This document shows positions 49,432 through 58,967 of a stretch of 64,000 nucleotides of DNA, in pieces; within the stretch, counting starts at the first letter, position 1, and each line of letters opens with the position of its first letter. The notes beneath the pieces are model-generated. The model was not told where the DNA came from, did no database searches, and was given only the letters and a program-made list of their open reading frames with translations. The DNA is from Paenilisteria portnoyi. GTDB taxonomy: Bacteria; Bacillota; Bacilli; Lactobacillales; Listeriaceae. Location of the stretch: assembly GCF_014322795.1 (NCBI RefSeq), contig NZ_JAASTT010000015.1, positions 21,297 through 85,296 on the forward strand, read 5' to 3'. Position numbers and translations under genes: made by a program.

Positions 49432-49833
49432 ATGCGTAAAAAATACATATGGATGATTTCGATTGTAGTTGTTATTGTTGTGATATTGATAGGGGGGAAA
49501 ATGTATATGAATAAGGTAGATAAATCTTTAATGGAAGATAAGAAAGTGGAGAATAAAATAGCGAAAGAATTTGCAAGCACATTCCTTACGCCAGAAAAAA
49601 AATATGTGAGCGAGGTCACATTTTATAAAGCCCCTGCTAATCAGAAGGATGCTACAGGAAACCGCAATTATTTTTTTTACGTGAACGGCAACAAGGCGTG
49701 GAAGGTTGGTGCATCTGTTAAATCGAAGACGGATGAGGTTTGGGCTTTTGGAAGTAATGATATTGATTTGGTTGAAAAGAAGGATACGAAGGATGTAACG
49801 CATTTAAAAATAAATCACTGGGAGTCTAAGTGA
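49432..49833 (+). CDS. membrane-anchored protein at toxin locus
   Basis: 133 residues: an N-terminal transmembrane helix or uncleaved signal (WMISIVVVIVVILIGGKMYM), then a charged extracytoplasmic domain containing KIAKEFASTFLTPEKKY, FYKAPANQKDATGNRN and VNGNKAWKVGASVKSKTDEV. Reminiscent of small DUF1433-like anchored proteins found beside lipase toxins in Firmicutes (unverified). It ends one base before the start of the broken lipase-toxin gene. A surface immunity protein for a secreted lipase would look like this, but that is inference from position. ATG follows GGGAGGTG. Confidence 0.65.
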   Translation: MRKKYIWMISIVVVIVVILIGGKMYMNKVDKSLMEDKKVENKIAKEFASTFLTPEKKYVSEVTFYKAPANQKDATGNRNYFFYVNGNKAWKVGASVKSKTDEVWAFGSNDIDLVEKKDTKDVTHLKINHWESK

Positions 49834-49834
49834 A

Positions 49835-50919
49835 ATGACAACAGAGAAGGATTTAAATAGATTAGCCGATACATCCTATTGGGTAGATAAAGGAAAAGAA
49901 AATATTCCGTTCAATCCTAAAAAAGGTACGATTTTAACGCCAAAAACAATCAAAGGTCTAACACAGCCCTATAAGGTGCTGAAGGTAATATGGATTTGTC
50001 GATTCCGCAATGGTGGGGTTCTCCTGAAAAAATAGAAGGGCAAGCAGTAACCGCACAAAAATTTGCAACAAGTATCAAGGAAAGTTATCCTAAGACCTTG
50101 GTTACCACAACAGGCCATTCTCTGGGGGAATACCTTGCTATTTACATAGCAGCTGAAAATCAATGGAAAAATACAGGTTTTAATGGACCTGATCCGTATA
50201 CTATTTTATCTGATGAAGCGAAGAAATGGGTGAAGGACAATCCAGGTTTACTCGTTAATTATCGAAATAAGCATGATAAAATAGGAAATTTCGGTGGTAA
50301 CAAGACAGGAGCAGCTATCTTATTGGATGCATCAAAGGGTGGGTATAATCCGATTAAATCTTTAGACTACCATGATTTAAGTGCATGGGAATTTGATAAA
50401 AGTGGCAATCTTGTGGCTCCTGGTCGCTCCAGTAGAGATTCACGTTTAGCGCAAATGGAAGCGACAACGCGTTATCAATTGTGGAATCTATCTGTTCTAT
50501 CCGATAAGCTAAGAAAAAGCCACGGTGGTCTATCGTCATCTGAAGAAATATTTATTAACAGCGGGGAAGCTTTGATTGTTTTAAATGGTGCTTCGACTGT
50601 GATGGAGGATGGTTTGACGACCGTTATGAAAGATTACCAACAAGGAATCACAGAAGCTGAGGAATTATGGCGAGAAACTGTTGAGCGAGCACAAGGGATT
50701 GGCATGGATTTGAGTCATGATGAAGTAATCGAAGCATTAGCCAGCGGTGGCGCCACACAAAGGAGTATTGTCGGAGAAACGACAGCTTTCTACGAGCAAA
50801 AGATGGATAGTGCAAAGAGAATGCTTGATAAATATCGTGTACTCATGTCTGAAATCAAAGCAAGTATTGATCAACAAGTAGCGAAGGATCAGCAATTAGC
50901 AAAAGAAATCCAATTTTGA
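49835..50919 (+). pseudogene. TslA-type lipase toxin with C-terminal T7SS domain, broken
   Basis: The first frame (49835-50035) encodes LADTSYWVDKGKENI and LTPKTIKGLTQPYKVLKV, then random sequence. The second frame (from about 49988 to 50919) resumes with IPQWWGSPEKIEGQAV and TTTGHSLGEYLAIYIAAENQ, carrying the GxSxG nucleophile serine of alpha/beta-hydrolase lipases. After that comes FNGPDPYTIL and a helical C-terminal ~150 residues (LNGASTVMEDGLTTVMKD and on). Intact relatives have roughly 60 more residues at the junction, so a deletion with frameshift is likely. The lipase-first, helical-domain-last order is that of staphylococcal TslA, a type VII secreted toxin with reversed LXG layout. 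Confidence 0.72.
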
Positions 50920-50936
50920 GGGTGAGGTAGTTATAC

Positions 50937-51259
50937 ATGCAATCGCAGCAACAGTTGGAAAATGACTATTTACGCGATAGGAAACGGTTAGAAGAAAAGG
51001 AGGAGCGCTGTTTCAACAGAAAAAGAAAGGACTTCAAGCGTTGGATTCGGTTGCCGAAGCAAGTCATTATTACCTACGAGATTTTGCTCCAGAAGCAATG
51101 AATATGCGACGTGGCATGGATGGATTAGACTCAATGAGAGACGATTTTGAAGCGTTACATCGAAAAGAAAAACGCCGCCTGGAATATGAACTAGACGATT
51201 TAACAGCAGACTATCGTAGGCAACAAACTATAAGAAGTGAGAGGGAGGAATCCTTGTGA
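50937..51259 (+). pseudogene. DUF3958-like T7SS partner, frameshifted
   Basis: ATG follows GGGTGAGGTAG. The first frame encodes MQSQQQLENDYLRDRKRLEE and then leaves the pattern. The frame 51013-51259 continues LFQQKKKGLQALDSVAEASH and a charged helix (DFEALHRKEKRRLEYELDD). Adding one G in GAGGAGCGC restores a single 107-residue coiled-coil protein reading KEEALFQQ at the join. The size, helical hairpin form and position match DUF3958 proteins, which help load LXG toxins into the type VII system. Either mutational decay or a base-calling error. Confidence 0.65.
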
Positions 51260-51534
51260 CAGAAATGTCCATACTAGATGAACAATTTATACTGCAGTTA
51301 AAAAAAGAGGCAGAAAAAATGATGATTCATTTCGCAGTAGCTTCATCAGCAGTGTACAAGAGCGATACTAACCGACACCGAATTGAAAAAAAGTGTAAAG
51401 GCGTACTGGAAGATACGCAAACGGGTGTGCAACATATTTCAGCAAATATGGGTAATGGTCTAAAGGGGCAATTTGGGAATAAAGCAAAAGAAACTTTGAT
51501 TGTGCATCATAAGAAACTGGAACAACTAATCTAG
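51256..51534 (+). CDS. small helical T7SS-type protein (DUF3130/TIGR04197-like)
   Basis: 92 residues starting at GTG, which overlaps the previous stop (TTGTGA) and has GGGAGGA upstream. Two predicted helices with a turn near the middle: EQFILQLKKEAEKMMIHFAV, then GVLEDTQTGVQHIS and LKGQFGNKAKETLIVHHKKLE. Length, helical form and place beside a DUF3958-like gene suit the DUF3130/TIGR04197 group of WXG100-like toxin chaperones. The family match is weak by eye. If the lipase gene is dead, this one is probably a left-over. Confidence 0.55.
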   Translation: MTEMSILDEQFILQLKKEAEKMMIHFAVASSAVYKSDTNRHRIEKKCKGVLEDTQTGVQHISANMGNGLKGQFGNKAKETLIVHHKKLEQLI

Positions 51535-51769
51535 AAAACACCTAAAAGTTAGCAAATATGCTGGCTTTTTGCGTTGTATTGGTACATTCTAACGCATCAA
51601 AAATGGTTTAAATTGATGCTGTACAGTAGATAATATGACTGAGCTTGATAAATAAATGATTTTGAGGACGATTTGCTGTTATTCATTAACTAAAATGTGA
51701 TTTCAATCAAATGGGGACGCTTTCTTGGTGTTTTTTAATAAAAACCCGCAGAATAAGTTCAATTTGTCT

Positions 51770-51796
51770 GAAAATATTCGTATTTTCTGATATAAT
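51770..51796 (+). promoter_or_regulatory. extended -10 promoter of serC with palindrome
   Basis: TGATATAAT is an extended -10 (51788-51796). Directly in front of it is GAAAATATTCGTATTTTC, a perfect 7-base inverted repeat around TTCG, placed where a repressor would block the polymerase. A suitable -35 is lacking. The transcript would have a leader of about 190 bases. Confidence 0.6.
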
Positions 51797-51989
51797 ATAT
51801 CCAAGTGTTAGGAGTAAGTATTCTTTCTTGGGTTTGATTAAACTGTAAATGGGAATGAGATACATATGTGAACTCCAAAATAGGCTTTTCGCGATACTTG
51901 TAATGCTTGTCACAGTTTTTGTATTAAGACCAGATGTGAGAAATCGAAGTTGTAGGTTGGAAATACGATTGGAACAGGAGAGATGTTGT

Positions 51990-53078
51990 GTGGAAAGAGC
52001 GTATAATTTTTCAGCAGGACCTGCGATTTTGCCCGTACCAGTTTTAGAAAAGGTGCAGAAGGAGCTATTATCGTACAAAGGTTCAGGAATGTCAGTAATG
52101 GAATTAAGCCATCGATCGGATTTATTTGAGGAGATTCTTGGGGAAGCGGAATTGCTATTGCGTGAATTAATGCACATTCCCGAAAATTACAAAATTTTAT
52201 TCTTACAAGGTGGGGCAAGTCTGCAATTCACGATGGTGCCGATGAATTTGATGGCTGGCAAGAAAGCCTACTTTGTGAATACTGGCTCGTGGTCTGAAAA
52301 AGCGATGGAGGAAGCGGCTAAAATTGGCGATATTGAAGTGTTGGCGTCGTCAAAAGATAAGAATTTCAGTTATATTCCAGAGATACCGCGGGTGCCTTCC
52401 GATGCGGCTTATTTGCATATTACAACGAATAATACGATTGAAGGTACGGCGATTTTCACACCTCCTGAAACTGGTGATGTGCCGCTTGTTGCGGATATGT
52501 CTTCCAATATTTTGTCGAGTGTGTACGATGTGAGCAAATTTGGTTTGATTTATGCGGGAGCTCAGAAAAATATTGGTCCTGCTGGTCTCACGATCGTTAT
52601 TGTTCGAGAGGATTTGATTGGAAACGTAGCTGGTTTGCCGGCAATGCTGGATTATGAGGTGCAGGCGAAGAATGGTTCGATGTTTAATACGCCGGCAACT
52701 TTTGCGATTTATGTATCGAAGCTGGTTTTTGAATGGATTAAGGAGCAAGGCGGCGTGGCGGGTATCGAGGCGTTAAATAGGAAGAAAGCTGGACTTTTAT
52801 ATGATTATTTGGATGCGTCTTCGATGTTTTCGTCTCCTGTGAACAAGGCAGATCGTTCGCTTACTAATGTGCCGTTTGTGACGGGTTCACCTGAGTTGGA
52901 TGCATTATTTATTAAAGAGGCGGGGGAACTTCATTTTGAAAATTTGAAGGGACATCGCTCGGTTGGTGGTATGCGTGCAAGTATCTACAATGCTTTTCCG
53001 TACGAGGGTGTCGAAGCGCTGACTGCTCTGATGGAAAAATTTGTAGCGACTCATAAAGGGGGAGAAATACATGTTTAA
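51990..53078 (+). CDS. serC: phosphoserine aminotransferase
   Basis: 362 residues from GTG with AGGAGAG upstream ([20 protein letters not shown]). Class V PLP aminotransferase: the [14 protein letters not shown] segment, PLP-contact regions around [10 protein letters not shown] and the Schiff-base lysine in [14 protein letters not shown], and the C-terminal [16 protein letters not shown]. It makes 3-phosphoserine from 3-phosphohydroxypyruvate and glutamate, the second step of serine synthesis. Its end overlaps serA by eight bases, so the pathway genes are coupled. The frame runs upstream of GTG without a ribosome site. Confidence 0.96.
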   Translation: MERAYNFSAGPAILPVPVLEKVQKELLSYKGSGMSVMELSHRSDLFEEILGEAELLLRELMHIPENYKILFLQGGASLQFTMVPMNLMAGKKAYFVNTGSWSEKAMEEAAKIGDIEVLASSKDKNFSYIPEIPRVPSDAAYLHITTNNTIEGTAIFTPPETGDVPLVADMSSNILSSVYDVSKFGLIYAGAQKNIGPAGLTIVIVREDLIGNVAGLPAMLDYEVQAKNGSMFNTPATFAIYVSKLVFEWIKEQGGVAGIEALNRKKAGLLYDYLDASSMFSSPVNKADRSLTNVPFVTGSPELDALFIKEAGELHFENLKGHRSVGGMRASIYNAFPYEGVEALTALMEKFVATHKGGEIHV

Positions 53079-54258
53079 TATTCAGACTTTCAATGCGATT
53101 GCCAAAGAAGGATTACGTAAGTTCGATGTGGAAAAATATTTGATTGACGGGAATCAGGTGCCGGATGGTATTTTACTGCGAAGTTATGATCTGCACGATT
53201 TTGAGTTCCCAGACAGTGTGAAAGCTGTTGCTAGAGCTGGTGCGGGGGTGAATAATATTCCTGTGGAGGCTTGTGCTGACAAGGGAATCGTGGTTTTTAA
53301 TACGCCTGGTGCGAATGCAAACGCAGTGAAAGAACTGGTATTAGCGAGTTTATTTATGGGTGCGCGGCCGATTTTGGAAGGCTCGGAATGGGTCAAGACG
53401 CTTGATGGCGACAATATTGAGAAAAAAGTGGAAGCTGGGAAGAAGAAATTTGCGGGCACGGAACTTGCTGGAAAACGACTTGGTATCATTGGACTGGGTG
53501 CGATTGGTGCGCTTGTGGCAAATGATGCGTTGGCGCTTGGCATGGACGTTGTCGGTTATGATCCGTATGTTTCGGTGGATACGGCGTGGCGGATTTCGAA
53601 AGAAGTGGAGCGCGCGATGACGATTGAGGAAGTTTTGGCGACGTGTGATTATTTGACGGTGCATGTGCCGCTGAAGGATAATACGGCTGGAATGTTCAAT
53701 CGGGAAACGTTGCAATTGCTGAAACCTGACGCTGTTTTGCTTAACTTTTCACGTGGGGAATTGGTGGAGGAAGGTGCGATGGTTGAGGCGCTGAATGCTG
53801 GTCAATTACGCATGTACATCACGGATTTTGCGACGGAAGCGTTTGTGAAGCATCCGCAAGTGGAAGTATTGCCGCATCTTGGTGCTTCGACGGAAGAAGC
53901 GGAAACCAACTGTGCTAAAATGGCGGCGAAGGAATTGGCTTACTTTTTAGAGACGGGTAGTATTAAAAACTCGGTGAACTATCCGAATGTGGACATGCCT
54001 TATAATGGACATCCGCGTTTAGGTGTATTTCATCATAATGTGCCGAACATGGTTGGGCAGGTGACGACGGAACTTGCGAACGGATCGATTAATATTTTGG
54101 ATATGACGAATCGTAGTAAGGGCGATTATGCGTATACGCTGATTGATATGGAAAAAGGTGCGCAAGGCAATTTATCGCTGGTTGTGGATCGTTTGAACGC
54201 AATTCCTGGTGTGATTCGGGTGCGTGCGATTGAACCTGCTGGTGTTACGACTTATTGA
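53071..54258 (+). CDS. serA: D-3-phosphoglycerate dehydrogenase
   Basis: 395 residues. NAD-binding Rossmann motif [18 protein letters not shown] (about residues 137-154), the substrate and catalytic regions [12 protein letters not shown] and [16 protein letters not shown] (catalytic His), and a C-terminal ACT-type domain ([20 protein letters not shown]) that could bind serine for feedback control. It catalyses the first committed step from 3-phosphoglycerate to serine. ATG follows GGGGGAG inside the end of serC. The unusual serC-serA order is that known in Listeria. Confidence 0.96.
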   Translation: MFNIQTFNAIAKEGLRKFDVEKYLIDGNQVPDGILLRSYDLHDFEFPDSVKAVARAGAGVNNIPVEACADKGIVVFNTPGANANAVKELVLASLFMGARPILEGSEWVKTLDGDNIEKKVEAGKKKFAGTELAGKRLGIIGLGAIGALVANDALALGMDVVGYDPYVSVDTAWRISKEVERAMTIEEVLATCDYLTVHVPLKDNTAGMFNRETLQLLKPDAVLLNFSRGELVEEGAMVEALNAGQLRMYITDFATEAFVKHPQVEVLPHLGASTEEAETNCAKMAAKELAYFLETGSIKNSVNYPNVDMPYNGHPRLGVFHHNVPNMVGQVTTELANGSINILDMTNRSKGDYAYTLIDMEKGAQGNLSLVVDRLNAIPGVIRVRAIEPAGVTTY

Positions 54259-54325
54259 GATAAAAATGAATAGCTGCGATGGATTTTCTGTCGTGGCTAT
54301 TTTTATAAAATGAGGAGGGATTTTT

Positions 54326-55567
54326 GTGGTAAAGATTAGAGCTTTTAAGGGAATTAGACCGAGTGCGAAAGAGGCGGTTTATGTGGCTTCGTTGCCGTAT
54401 GATGTGTTGAGTACGGAGGAGGCGCGGAAATTGGGTGTTTCGAACCCGATGTCGTTTTTACATATTGATAAGGCGGAGATTGATTTGGCCGCTGATGTGT
54501 CGCCGTATGATGACTCGGTTTATGCAAAAGCTGCGTCGAATTTGGCGGAGTTTCAGGAGAAGGGCTGGCTTGCGAAGGATGCGAAGCCGGAGTTGTATTT
54601 GTATCAGTTGGTGATGAATGGGCGGCCGCAGACGGGGCTTGTGACGTGTACGGCGATTGATGATTATGTGAGTGGTGCGATTAAGAAGCATGAGTTGACG
54701 CGTGAGGAGAAGGAGCTGGATCGGATTCGCCATGTGGATGTGACGGATGCGAATACAAGTCCGATTTTTTTGACGTATCGTTCGGATGAGTTGGTGAATG
54801 ATGTGGTGGATGCTTGGATTGGCAGTCATAAGCCGGTCTATGATTTTGAGAGCTTTCATGGTGTGAAGCATCGGATTTGGACGGTGGATGATGCGGATGT
54901 AGTGCGCGTGCTTACGAAGGCATTTGAGGCGATTCCGGCGCTTTATATTGCGGACGGGCATCATCGCACGGAATCGGCGGTCAAAGTTGGTCTGAAGCGT
55001 CGGGAGGAATTTCCGGATGTTGGCGCGGATGCGGAGTTTAATTTCTTCTTATCTGTGTTATTCCCACAAGATCAGCTGGAGATTCTGGACTATAATAGGG
55101 TCGTTGATGTTCCAATCGCAGCGGATTTCTTAGATCAAGTTGCTTTAAAATTTGATATAGAGAAAGTCGGAAAAGAGGCGTATAAACCAGCGACGCCGAA
55201 CACGTTTGGGATGTATTTGGATGGCTCGTGGTACGGGTTGAAAGTGAAACCTGAGTTCGCGGGTGAAGGTGTTATTGCGAGCCTTGATGTGTCTATTTTG
55301 GCGGATCAGGTACTTACACCGTTGTTCGGGATTGAGGATATCAGACGCGATGACCGGATTAATTTTGTTGGTGGGATTCGTGGGCTTGTGGAGTTGGAGC
55401 AGCTTGTGGATGCTGGGAAATATACGATTGCATTCTCGATGTATCCGCCGACGATGGATAATTTGCTGGATGTGGCAGATGCTGGCGAGATTATGCCTCC
55501 GAAATCGACTTGGTTTGAGCCGAAGTTGTTGAGTGGATTGTTTGTACATGATTTGGAGAGTAAGTAA
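54326..55567 (+). CDS. DUF1015 family protein
   Basis: 413 residues. The family landmarks are the start KIRAFKGIRPSAKEAVYVAS, the central HVDVTDANTSPIFLTYR, and LYIADGHHRTESAVKVG (about residues 208-224), with the ADGHHR motif that looks like an active or metal site. The C-terminus includes RINFVGGIRGL. The biochemical function is unassigned, but the gene follows serC-serA in Listeria and other bacteria, so a link to serine or phosphoserine metabolism is plausible. It starts at GTG after GAGGAGG. Base composition is noticeably richer in G than its neighbours. Confidence 0.88.
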   Translation: MVKIRAFKGIRPSAKEAVYVASLPYDVLSTEEARKLGVSNPMSFLHIDKAEIDLAADVSPYDDSVYAKAASNLAEFQEKGWLAKDAKPELYLYQLVMNGRPQTGLVTCTAIDDYVSGAIKKHELTREEKELDRIRHVDVTDANTSPIFLTYRSDELVNDVVDAWIGSHKPVYDFESFHGVKHRIWTVDDADVVRVLTKAFEAIPALYIADGHHRTESAVKVGLKRREEFPDVGADAEFNFFLSVLFPQDQLEILDYNRVVDVPIAADFLDQVALKFDIEKVGKEAYKPATPNTFGMYLDGSWYGLKVKPEFAGEGVIASLDVSILADQVLTPLFGIEDIRRDDRINFVGGIRGLVELEQLVDAGKYTIAFSMYPPTMDNLLDVADAGEIMPPKSTWFEPKLLSGLFVHDLESK

Positions 55568-55583
55568 CGCCTTAAATTAGATA

Positions 55584-55599
55584 TGTTTCACGTGAAACA
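55584..55599. promoter_or_regulatory. parS site (perfect)
   Basis: Exact TGTTTCACGTGAAACA between the DUF1015 and ROK genes, the outermost site on this side, about 15 kb from oriC. Confidence 0.95.
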
Positions 55600-55611
55600 A
55601 GTGGATAACGA

Positions 55612-55660
55612 GGAACGGATCATTGCGCTTAGAAACGTGCGGTGGTCCGTTTTAACTTTT
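55612..55660 (+). terminator. terminator of the serC operon
   Basis: Long hairpin with AACGGATCATTGCGC pairing GTGCGGTGGTCCGTT (some G-T pairs), followed by TTTTAACTTTT. Confidence 0.72.
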
Positions 55661-55721
55661 AAGATGTTGTTATAATGTGATATACTTTTTAAAAATGGGA
55701 AGCAAGAAGGGACGTATACAT

Positions 55722-56885
55722 ATGACGAAGAAAACTGATCAGGATGTTATGAGAGAGAACAATAAGAAATTGGTGCTAAAAACTCTATTTAATGCTGGTC
55801 AGACATCAAGGAGTTCGATTGCAAGCATGGTTCAGCTACAGAAATCTACAGTATCCTCGATTATTCGGGAGCTGCACGAAGATGGTCTTATTGAGGAGCT
55901 TGGCATTGGGGAAGCCTCTAACGCCGGTGGACGGCGGCCGAATTTGATTCAATTTAATTATCGGTATGGCTATGTTTTGGCTTTTGATATGGGGGCTAGG
56001 CATTTAAGGTATTCGGTGAACTATTTGAACGGTGAGGTTATTAAAAAGGACTCGCTGCGATTAATAGGCAACAGTGTAAAGGATGTTTTTCAGATGATGC
56101 GCGAGGTGATTTCTGGTTTGCGGGCTTTTGATACGATGAAAGGGCTGCTGGGCATTGCGGTGTCAACACATGCGCCGGTTCACGAGAATGAGATTCGGTA
56201 TAGTCCATTTTTGGAGCTCGATTCTTTTGCGTTACTACCCGCGTTGCAAGAAATTGTCGATGTGCCGATTCGCTTTGAAAATGAGGCCAATTTAACGGCG
56301 ATTTCGATTCGAGATTTTTGGTATTATACAGGTGAGGAGCCGCTTCAAAACTTGTTAGCGCTGAATATTCATAATGGGATTGGTGTCGGCACGATTATTA
56401 ACGAGCAGCTTTATTACGGTATGCAAGGGCTGGCTGGTGAAATCGGACGCTCCGTTATTTGCAAGGATAAAAAAGTGTACCGGTTAGAGGAATTGTACTC
56501 TGAAAAAGCGATTATGGAGAGAATCGCGAAGCATGAGAAAAAGGCGGAGTTATCGGTGGATGCATTTGCTGCGTTGATCGAGAGTAAAGATACTTTCGTT
56601 TTGGAAGTGGTGGATGAGTGGATTACCGCGATCGCGCAAATAGCCTACAATTTAGTACAGTATAGCGCACCGGAAGCTGTTTTTCTGTCTTCGCGCTCCC
56701 TATCGCAATTTCCAAATTTGTTACAGCGGATTTTCGAGGAGTATAAAGCGCTTGATCCACTAGGCGAAACACGAATTGAATTTACGCAACACGATATTTA
56801 TGACTCCTCGTTACTTGGCGGTGTCGCGCTCATTTCGCGGCAGGTTTTGGGACTGGAATCGCAGGATCTTGTTTTTAAAAAGTGA
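55722..56885 (+). CDS. ROK-family transcriptional regulator
   Basis: 387 residues from the ATG with AGAAGGG upstream. N-terminal winged helix-turn-helix (NNKKLVLKTLFNAGQTSRSS, then LQKSTVSSIIRELHEDGLIE) joined to a ROK/sugar-kinase-like domain: GYVLAFDMGARHLRYSV, LLGIAVSTHAP, ENEANLTAISIRDFW and GIGVGTIINEQLYYG. The usual ROK zinc-site motif (CxCGxxGC) is missing: after GLAGEIGRSVICK there is no Cys cluster. XylR/NagC-type repressors have this layout, but no sugar gene is adjacent. Effector unknown. Confidence 0.87.
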   Translation: MTKKTDQDVMRENNKKLVLKTLFNAGQTSRSSIASMVQLQKSTVSSIIRELHEDGLIEELGIGEASNAGGRRPNLIQFNYRYGYVLAFDMGARHLRYSVNYLNGEVIKKDSLRLIGNSVKDVFQMMREVISGLRAFDTMKGLLGIAVSTHAPVHENEIRYSPFLELDSFALLPALQEIVDVPIRFENEANLTAISIRDFWYYTGEEPLQNLLALNIHNGIGVGTIINEQLYYGMQGLAGEIGRSVICKDKKVYRLEELYSEKAIMERIAKHEKKAELSVDAFAALIESKDTFVLEVVDEWITAIAQIAYNLVQYSAPEAVFLSSRSLSQFPNLLQRIFEEYKALDPLGETRIEFTQHDIYDSSLLGGVALISRQVLGLESQDLVFKK

Positions 56886-56998
56886 GGTTGCTAGCACAGA
56901 TTCCTTGTTAGTAAATGCCAAATGAACTACAATATAATAGGTTAGGACATTGAAAATAAGAACGATTTAAAACAATATTTAGAAGGAGGAATTAGAAT

Positions 56999-57421
56999 AT
57001 GAAACACATCAAAAAAGAGTTTATGCTTGAGTGCGGGCCGAAAGAGGCTTGGCAATTAGTAGTGGATCGCAGCAAGTATGAAAAATGGGCAGCGGCTTTC
57101 CACGAAGGATCAACCTACACTGGTGATATGGGGCTTAATGAAACCGTTAACTTTGTCGATACAGAGGGCAATGGTTTGGTTTCTAAAGTAGTCGTTTTTG
57201 AACCAGAAAAAGAAATCAAATTCGCATTTTTAGGTGAAATTAATGATGGGAAATATGTTGAGGTTGCTGAATTTGCGGATATGCTGGAAGAGTACGTATT
57301 TGAACCAGTGGGCAGCCAGACAAAGATGCTTGTGGATGTTGCGATGGATGATAAATATTATGATATGATGAGTGAAATGTGGGACAGAGCGGGGATTGAG
57401 CTTGTGAGGTTGAGTAAGTAG
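56999..57421 (+). CDS. SRPBCC (START-like) domain protein
   Basis: 140 residues of a single SRPBCC fold: the first strand and helices in MKHIKKEFMLECGPKEAWQL and DRSKYEKWAAAFHEGSTYTG, the strands FVDTEGNGLVSKVVVFEPEK and a C-terminal helix DMMSEMWDRAGIELVRLSK. Such domains bind hydrophobic ligands or act as AHSA1-type co-chaperones; function here is unassigned. ATG follows AGAAGGAGGA. A TATAAT with TTGTTA at about 56905-56936 is a likely promoter. It appears to be a single-gene unit. Confidence 0.8.
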   Translation: MKHIKKEFMLECGPKEAWQLVVDRSKYEKWAAAFHEGSTYTGDMGLNETVNFVDTEGNGLVSKVVVFEPEKEIKFAFLGEINDGKYVEVAEFADMLEEYVFEPVGSQTKMLVDVAMDDKYYDMMSEMWDRAGIELVRLSK

Positions 57422-57885
57422 TTGCTTACCACCGTCACAAAAAATATATAAAATTAACAAGGTGCTTTTCATCGATTATGATGGAAAGTATTTTCAGTGC
57501 ATGTACAGTTTTTGTGCATAGAGAGATAACACTCAAAGGGATTGTAAAAGTGTTATCTTGAAAAAAATACATGAAGACATGCACTGTGAGGTATTCATAG
57601 CATAAAATAGAAGAGGATTCACTAGACTTTAACCGGGAAAAAAGTAAAGTGATGACAATAAGTGCAATGTCTTGATAATCCTTAACTTCAAAAGGTACTT
57701 AGGATAATTGTGTGACAAGGGCTCTCCCATATATACATAAACCAATTTCATAATTCAGAAGCGTTGCGGCACAGTGACTTTCAGAACGTCAAAAAAGGCT
57801 ACCTCCCCATGTTACTCATATAAACACCATAAAATAACTAATGCAATTTTTTCAAATCTCATTGCCTACGCTATTTTGAAATAAA
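57422..57885. other. intergenic region before the T7SS cassette
   Basis: 464 bases without a credible gene. The one structure is a hairpin at 57525-57565 (AGATAACACT/AGTGTTATCT followed by TGAAAAA), possibly a terminator. The sequence is AT-rich and looks like decayed DNA at the edge of the accessory cassette. Confidence 0.6.
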
Positions 57886-57921
57886 ATGGGCTATTATTCC
57901 TGCGAAAACAAAAGCGGAGTT

Positions 57922-58128
57922 ATGAAATTGGTTCACTGGTATAAAGACGTAAAAAAAGATTTACGTTTGCTGGTGTTAGTATTATCAAACCAGGGATTGA
58001 TTTATGTGGAGGCCATGACCACAAAAAAGAGTTCCCTAGTGATTCACACGAAACAAGGTACTCCATTATGCTACTTGGAAAGAAATAAAGTGGCTCCAAA
58101 GGCAAAAAGAGGGGAGGCAGAGAAATGA
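57922..58128 (+). CDS. small basic protein, first gene of T7SS cassette
   Basis: 68 residues from the ATG next to GCGGAG: KLVHWYKDVKKDLRLLVLV, then SSLVIHTKQGTPLCYLERNK and a basic tail. The spacing between GGAG and ATG is only two bases, so TTG six bases later or the ATG at 57886 could be the start. No recognised family. The strand-rich middle could be a small beta domain. The stop overlaps the next start (ATGA), so the two are co-translated at the head of the WXG100 gene series. Confidence 0.5.
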   Translation: MKLVHWYKDVKKDLRLLVLVLSNQGLIYVEAMTTKKSSLVIHTKQGTPLCYLERNKVAPKAKRGEAEK

Positions 58129-58325
58129 AAATGATTGGTATGCATCCATTCGGCCGTTCCATCGTAATTGAGGTGAAAGACAACATGTATTTATATGAAA
58201 CGTCGATTGGAAGTGGCCAAGAAACCACGCTTGATAAAGCTAAATTCAGTGCACGTTTTGAAAGTTTTACACCAGCAGAAAAAGGCAAGGGATGGACGTC
58301 GGATTATGGAAATGGCGAGAAGTAG
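58125..58325 (+). CDS. small protein of T7SS cassette
   Basis: 66 residues from ATG after GGGGAGGCAG. Sequence segments: MKMIGMHPFGRSIVIEVKDN, then YLYETSIGSGQETTLDKAKF and ESFTPAEKGKGWTSDYGNG. No signal peptide or membrane span. Not a family that I recognise. It overlaps the preceding gene by four bases and is followed after 27 bases by a coiled-coil protein gene, so it belongs to the same operon. Confidence 0.6.
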   Translation: MKMIGMHPFGRSIVIEVKDNMYLYETSIGSGQETTLDKAKFSARFESFTPAEKGKGWTSDYGNGEK

Positions 58326-58352
58326 ATAAATAAGTAAAGGGGAGTTTCACAG

Positions 58353-58967
58353 ATGAAAATAGACATGAGGAAAGATGCGAAGGGACAACATGTGCCAAGG
58401 CAATATATTGTAACACTAAACAATCAAATTTTTATGAAGTGGCTAGATGATCCACATCAGCCACTTTTTATGATTCCAGCAGATATTCCGATAGTGGAAA
58501 TAGAATTGGATTACATTTTCTTTTTTAAAGAGATGGCAGACGATGTAGCGAATGAAATCAGTGGGAGTGTGATCGAAATTGTGAATGAACAGTACGAAAG
58601 AATACTGTTAAATAAGCAAGTGAGCCAAGAAAATCAGTTAGAAGAGGTACATCGATCCATCCAGAAGAATAGCTTGAAACAGCAAATACTAGCAGCACAA
58701 CTTCAAAAAAAGAAAGAATTTAGAGATACTTTCTTTCCTATGTCCGAAGAAGCCACGGATAAAATAGACGCAGCCATTCACGGAGCAGAATCACTCCTGC
58801 AGATGGAAGGTTTCCTTCACGAAGAGCAGGCGAGTCATCGCCATACGTTACAGAAATTCCGAAAACAATTTGATGCGGAGATAGAAGAAATGGAAGCGAA
58901 GGAACAGGAGCTATTAGAAGAGGAAGAAGCTCTGTTTTCGCTACGAAAGAAAATAGTCAATGAATAG
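58353..58967 (+). CDS. coiled-coil protein of T7SS cassette
   Basis: 204 residues. The N-terminal ~70 residues look globular (RKDAKGQHVPRQYIVTLNNQ, then FMIPADIPIVEIELDYIFFF). From about residue 75 a long charged coiled coil follows: YERILLNKQVSQENQLEEVH, QKNSLKQQILAAQLQKKKEF and the acidic EEMEAKEQELLEEEEALF. No family recognised. ATG follows AAAGGGGAG. Coiled-coil partners of this kind occur beside WXG100 and LXG genes and may scaffold effector complexes (inference). Confidence 0.65.
   Translation: MKIDMRKDAKGQHVPRQYIVTLNNQIFMKWLDDPHQPLFMIPADIPIVEIELDYIFFFKEMADDVANEISGSVIEIVNEQYERILLNKQVSQENQLEEVHRSIQKNSLKQQILAAQLQKKKEFRDTFFPMSEEATDKIDAAIHGAESLLQMEGFLHEEQASHRHTLQKFRKQFDAEIEEMEAKEQELLEEEEALFSLRKKIVNE

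Noticed and set aside
53184..53715. Antisense ORFs across serA
   Set aside because: Frames opposite a clear dehydrogenase, no start signals.
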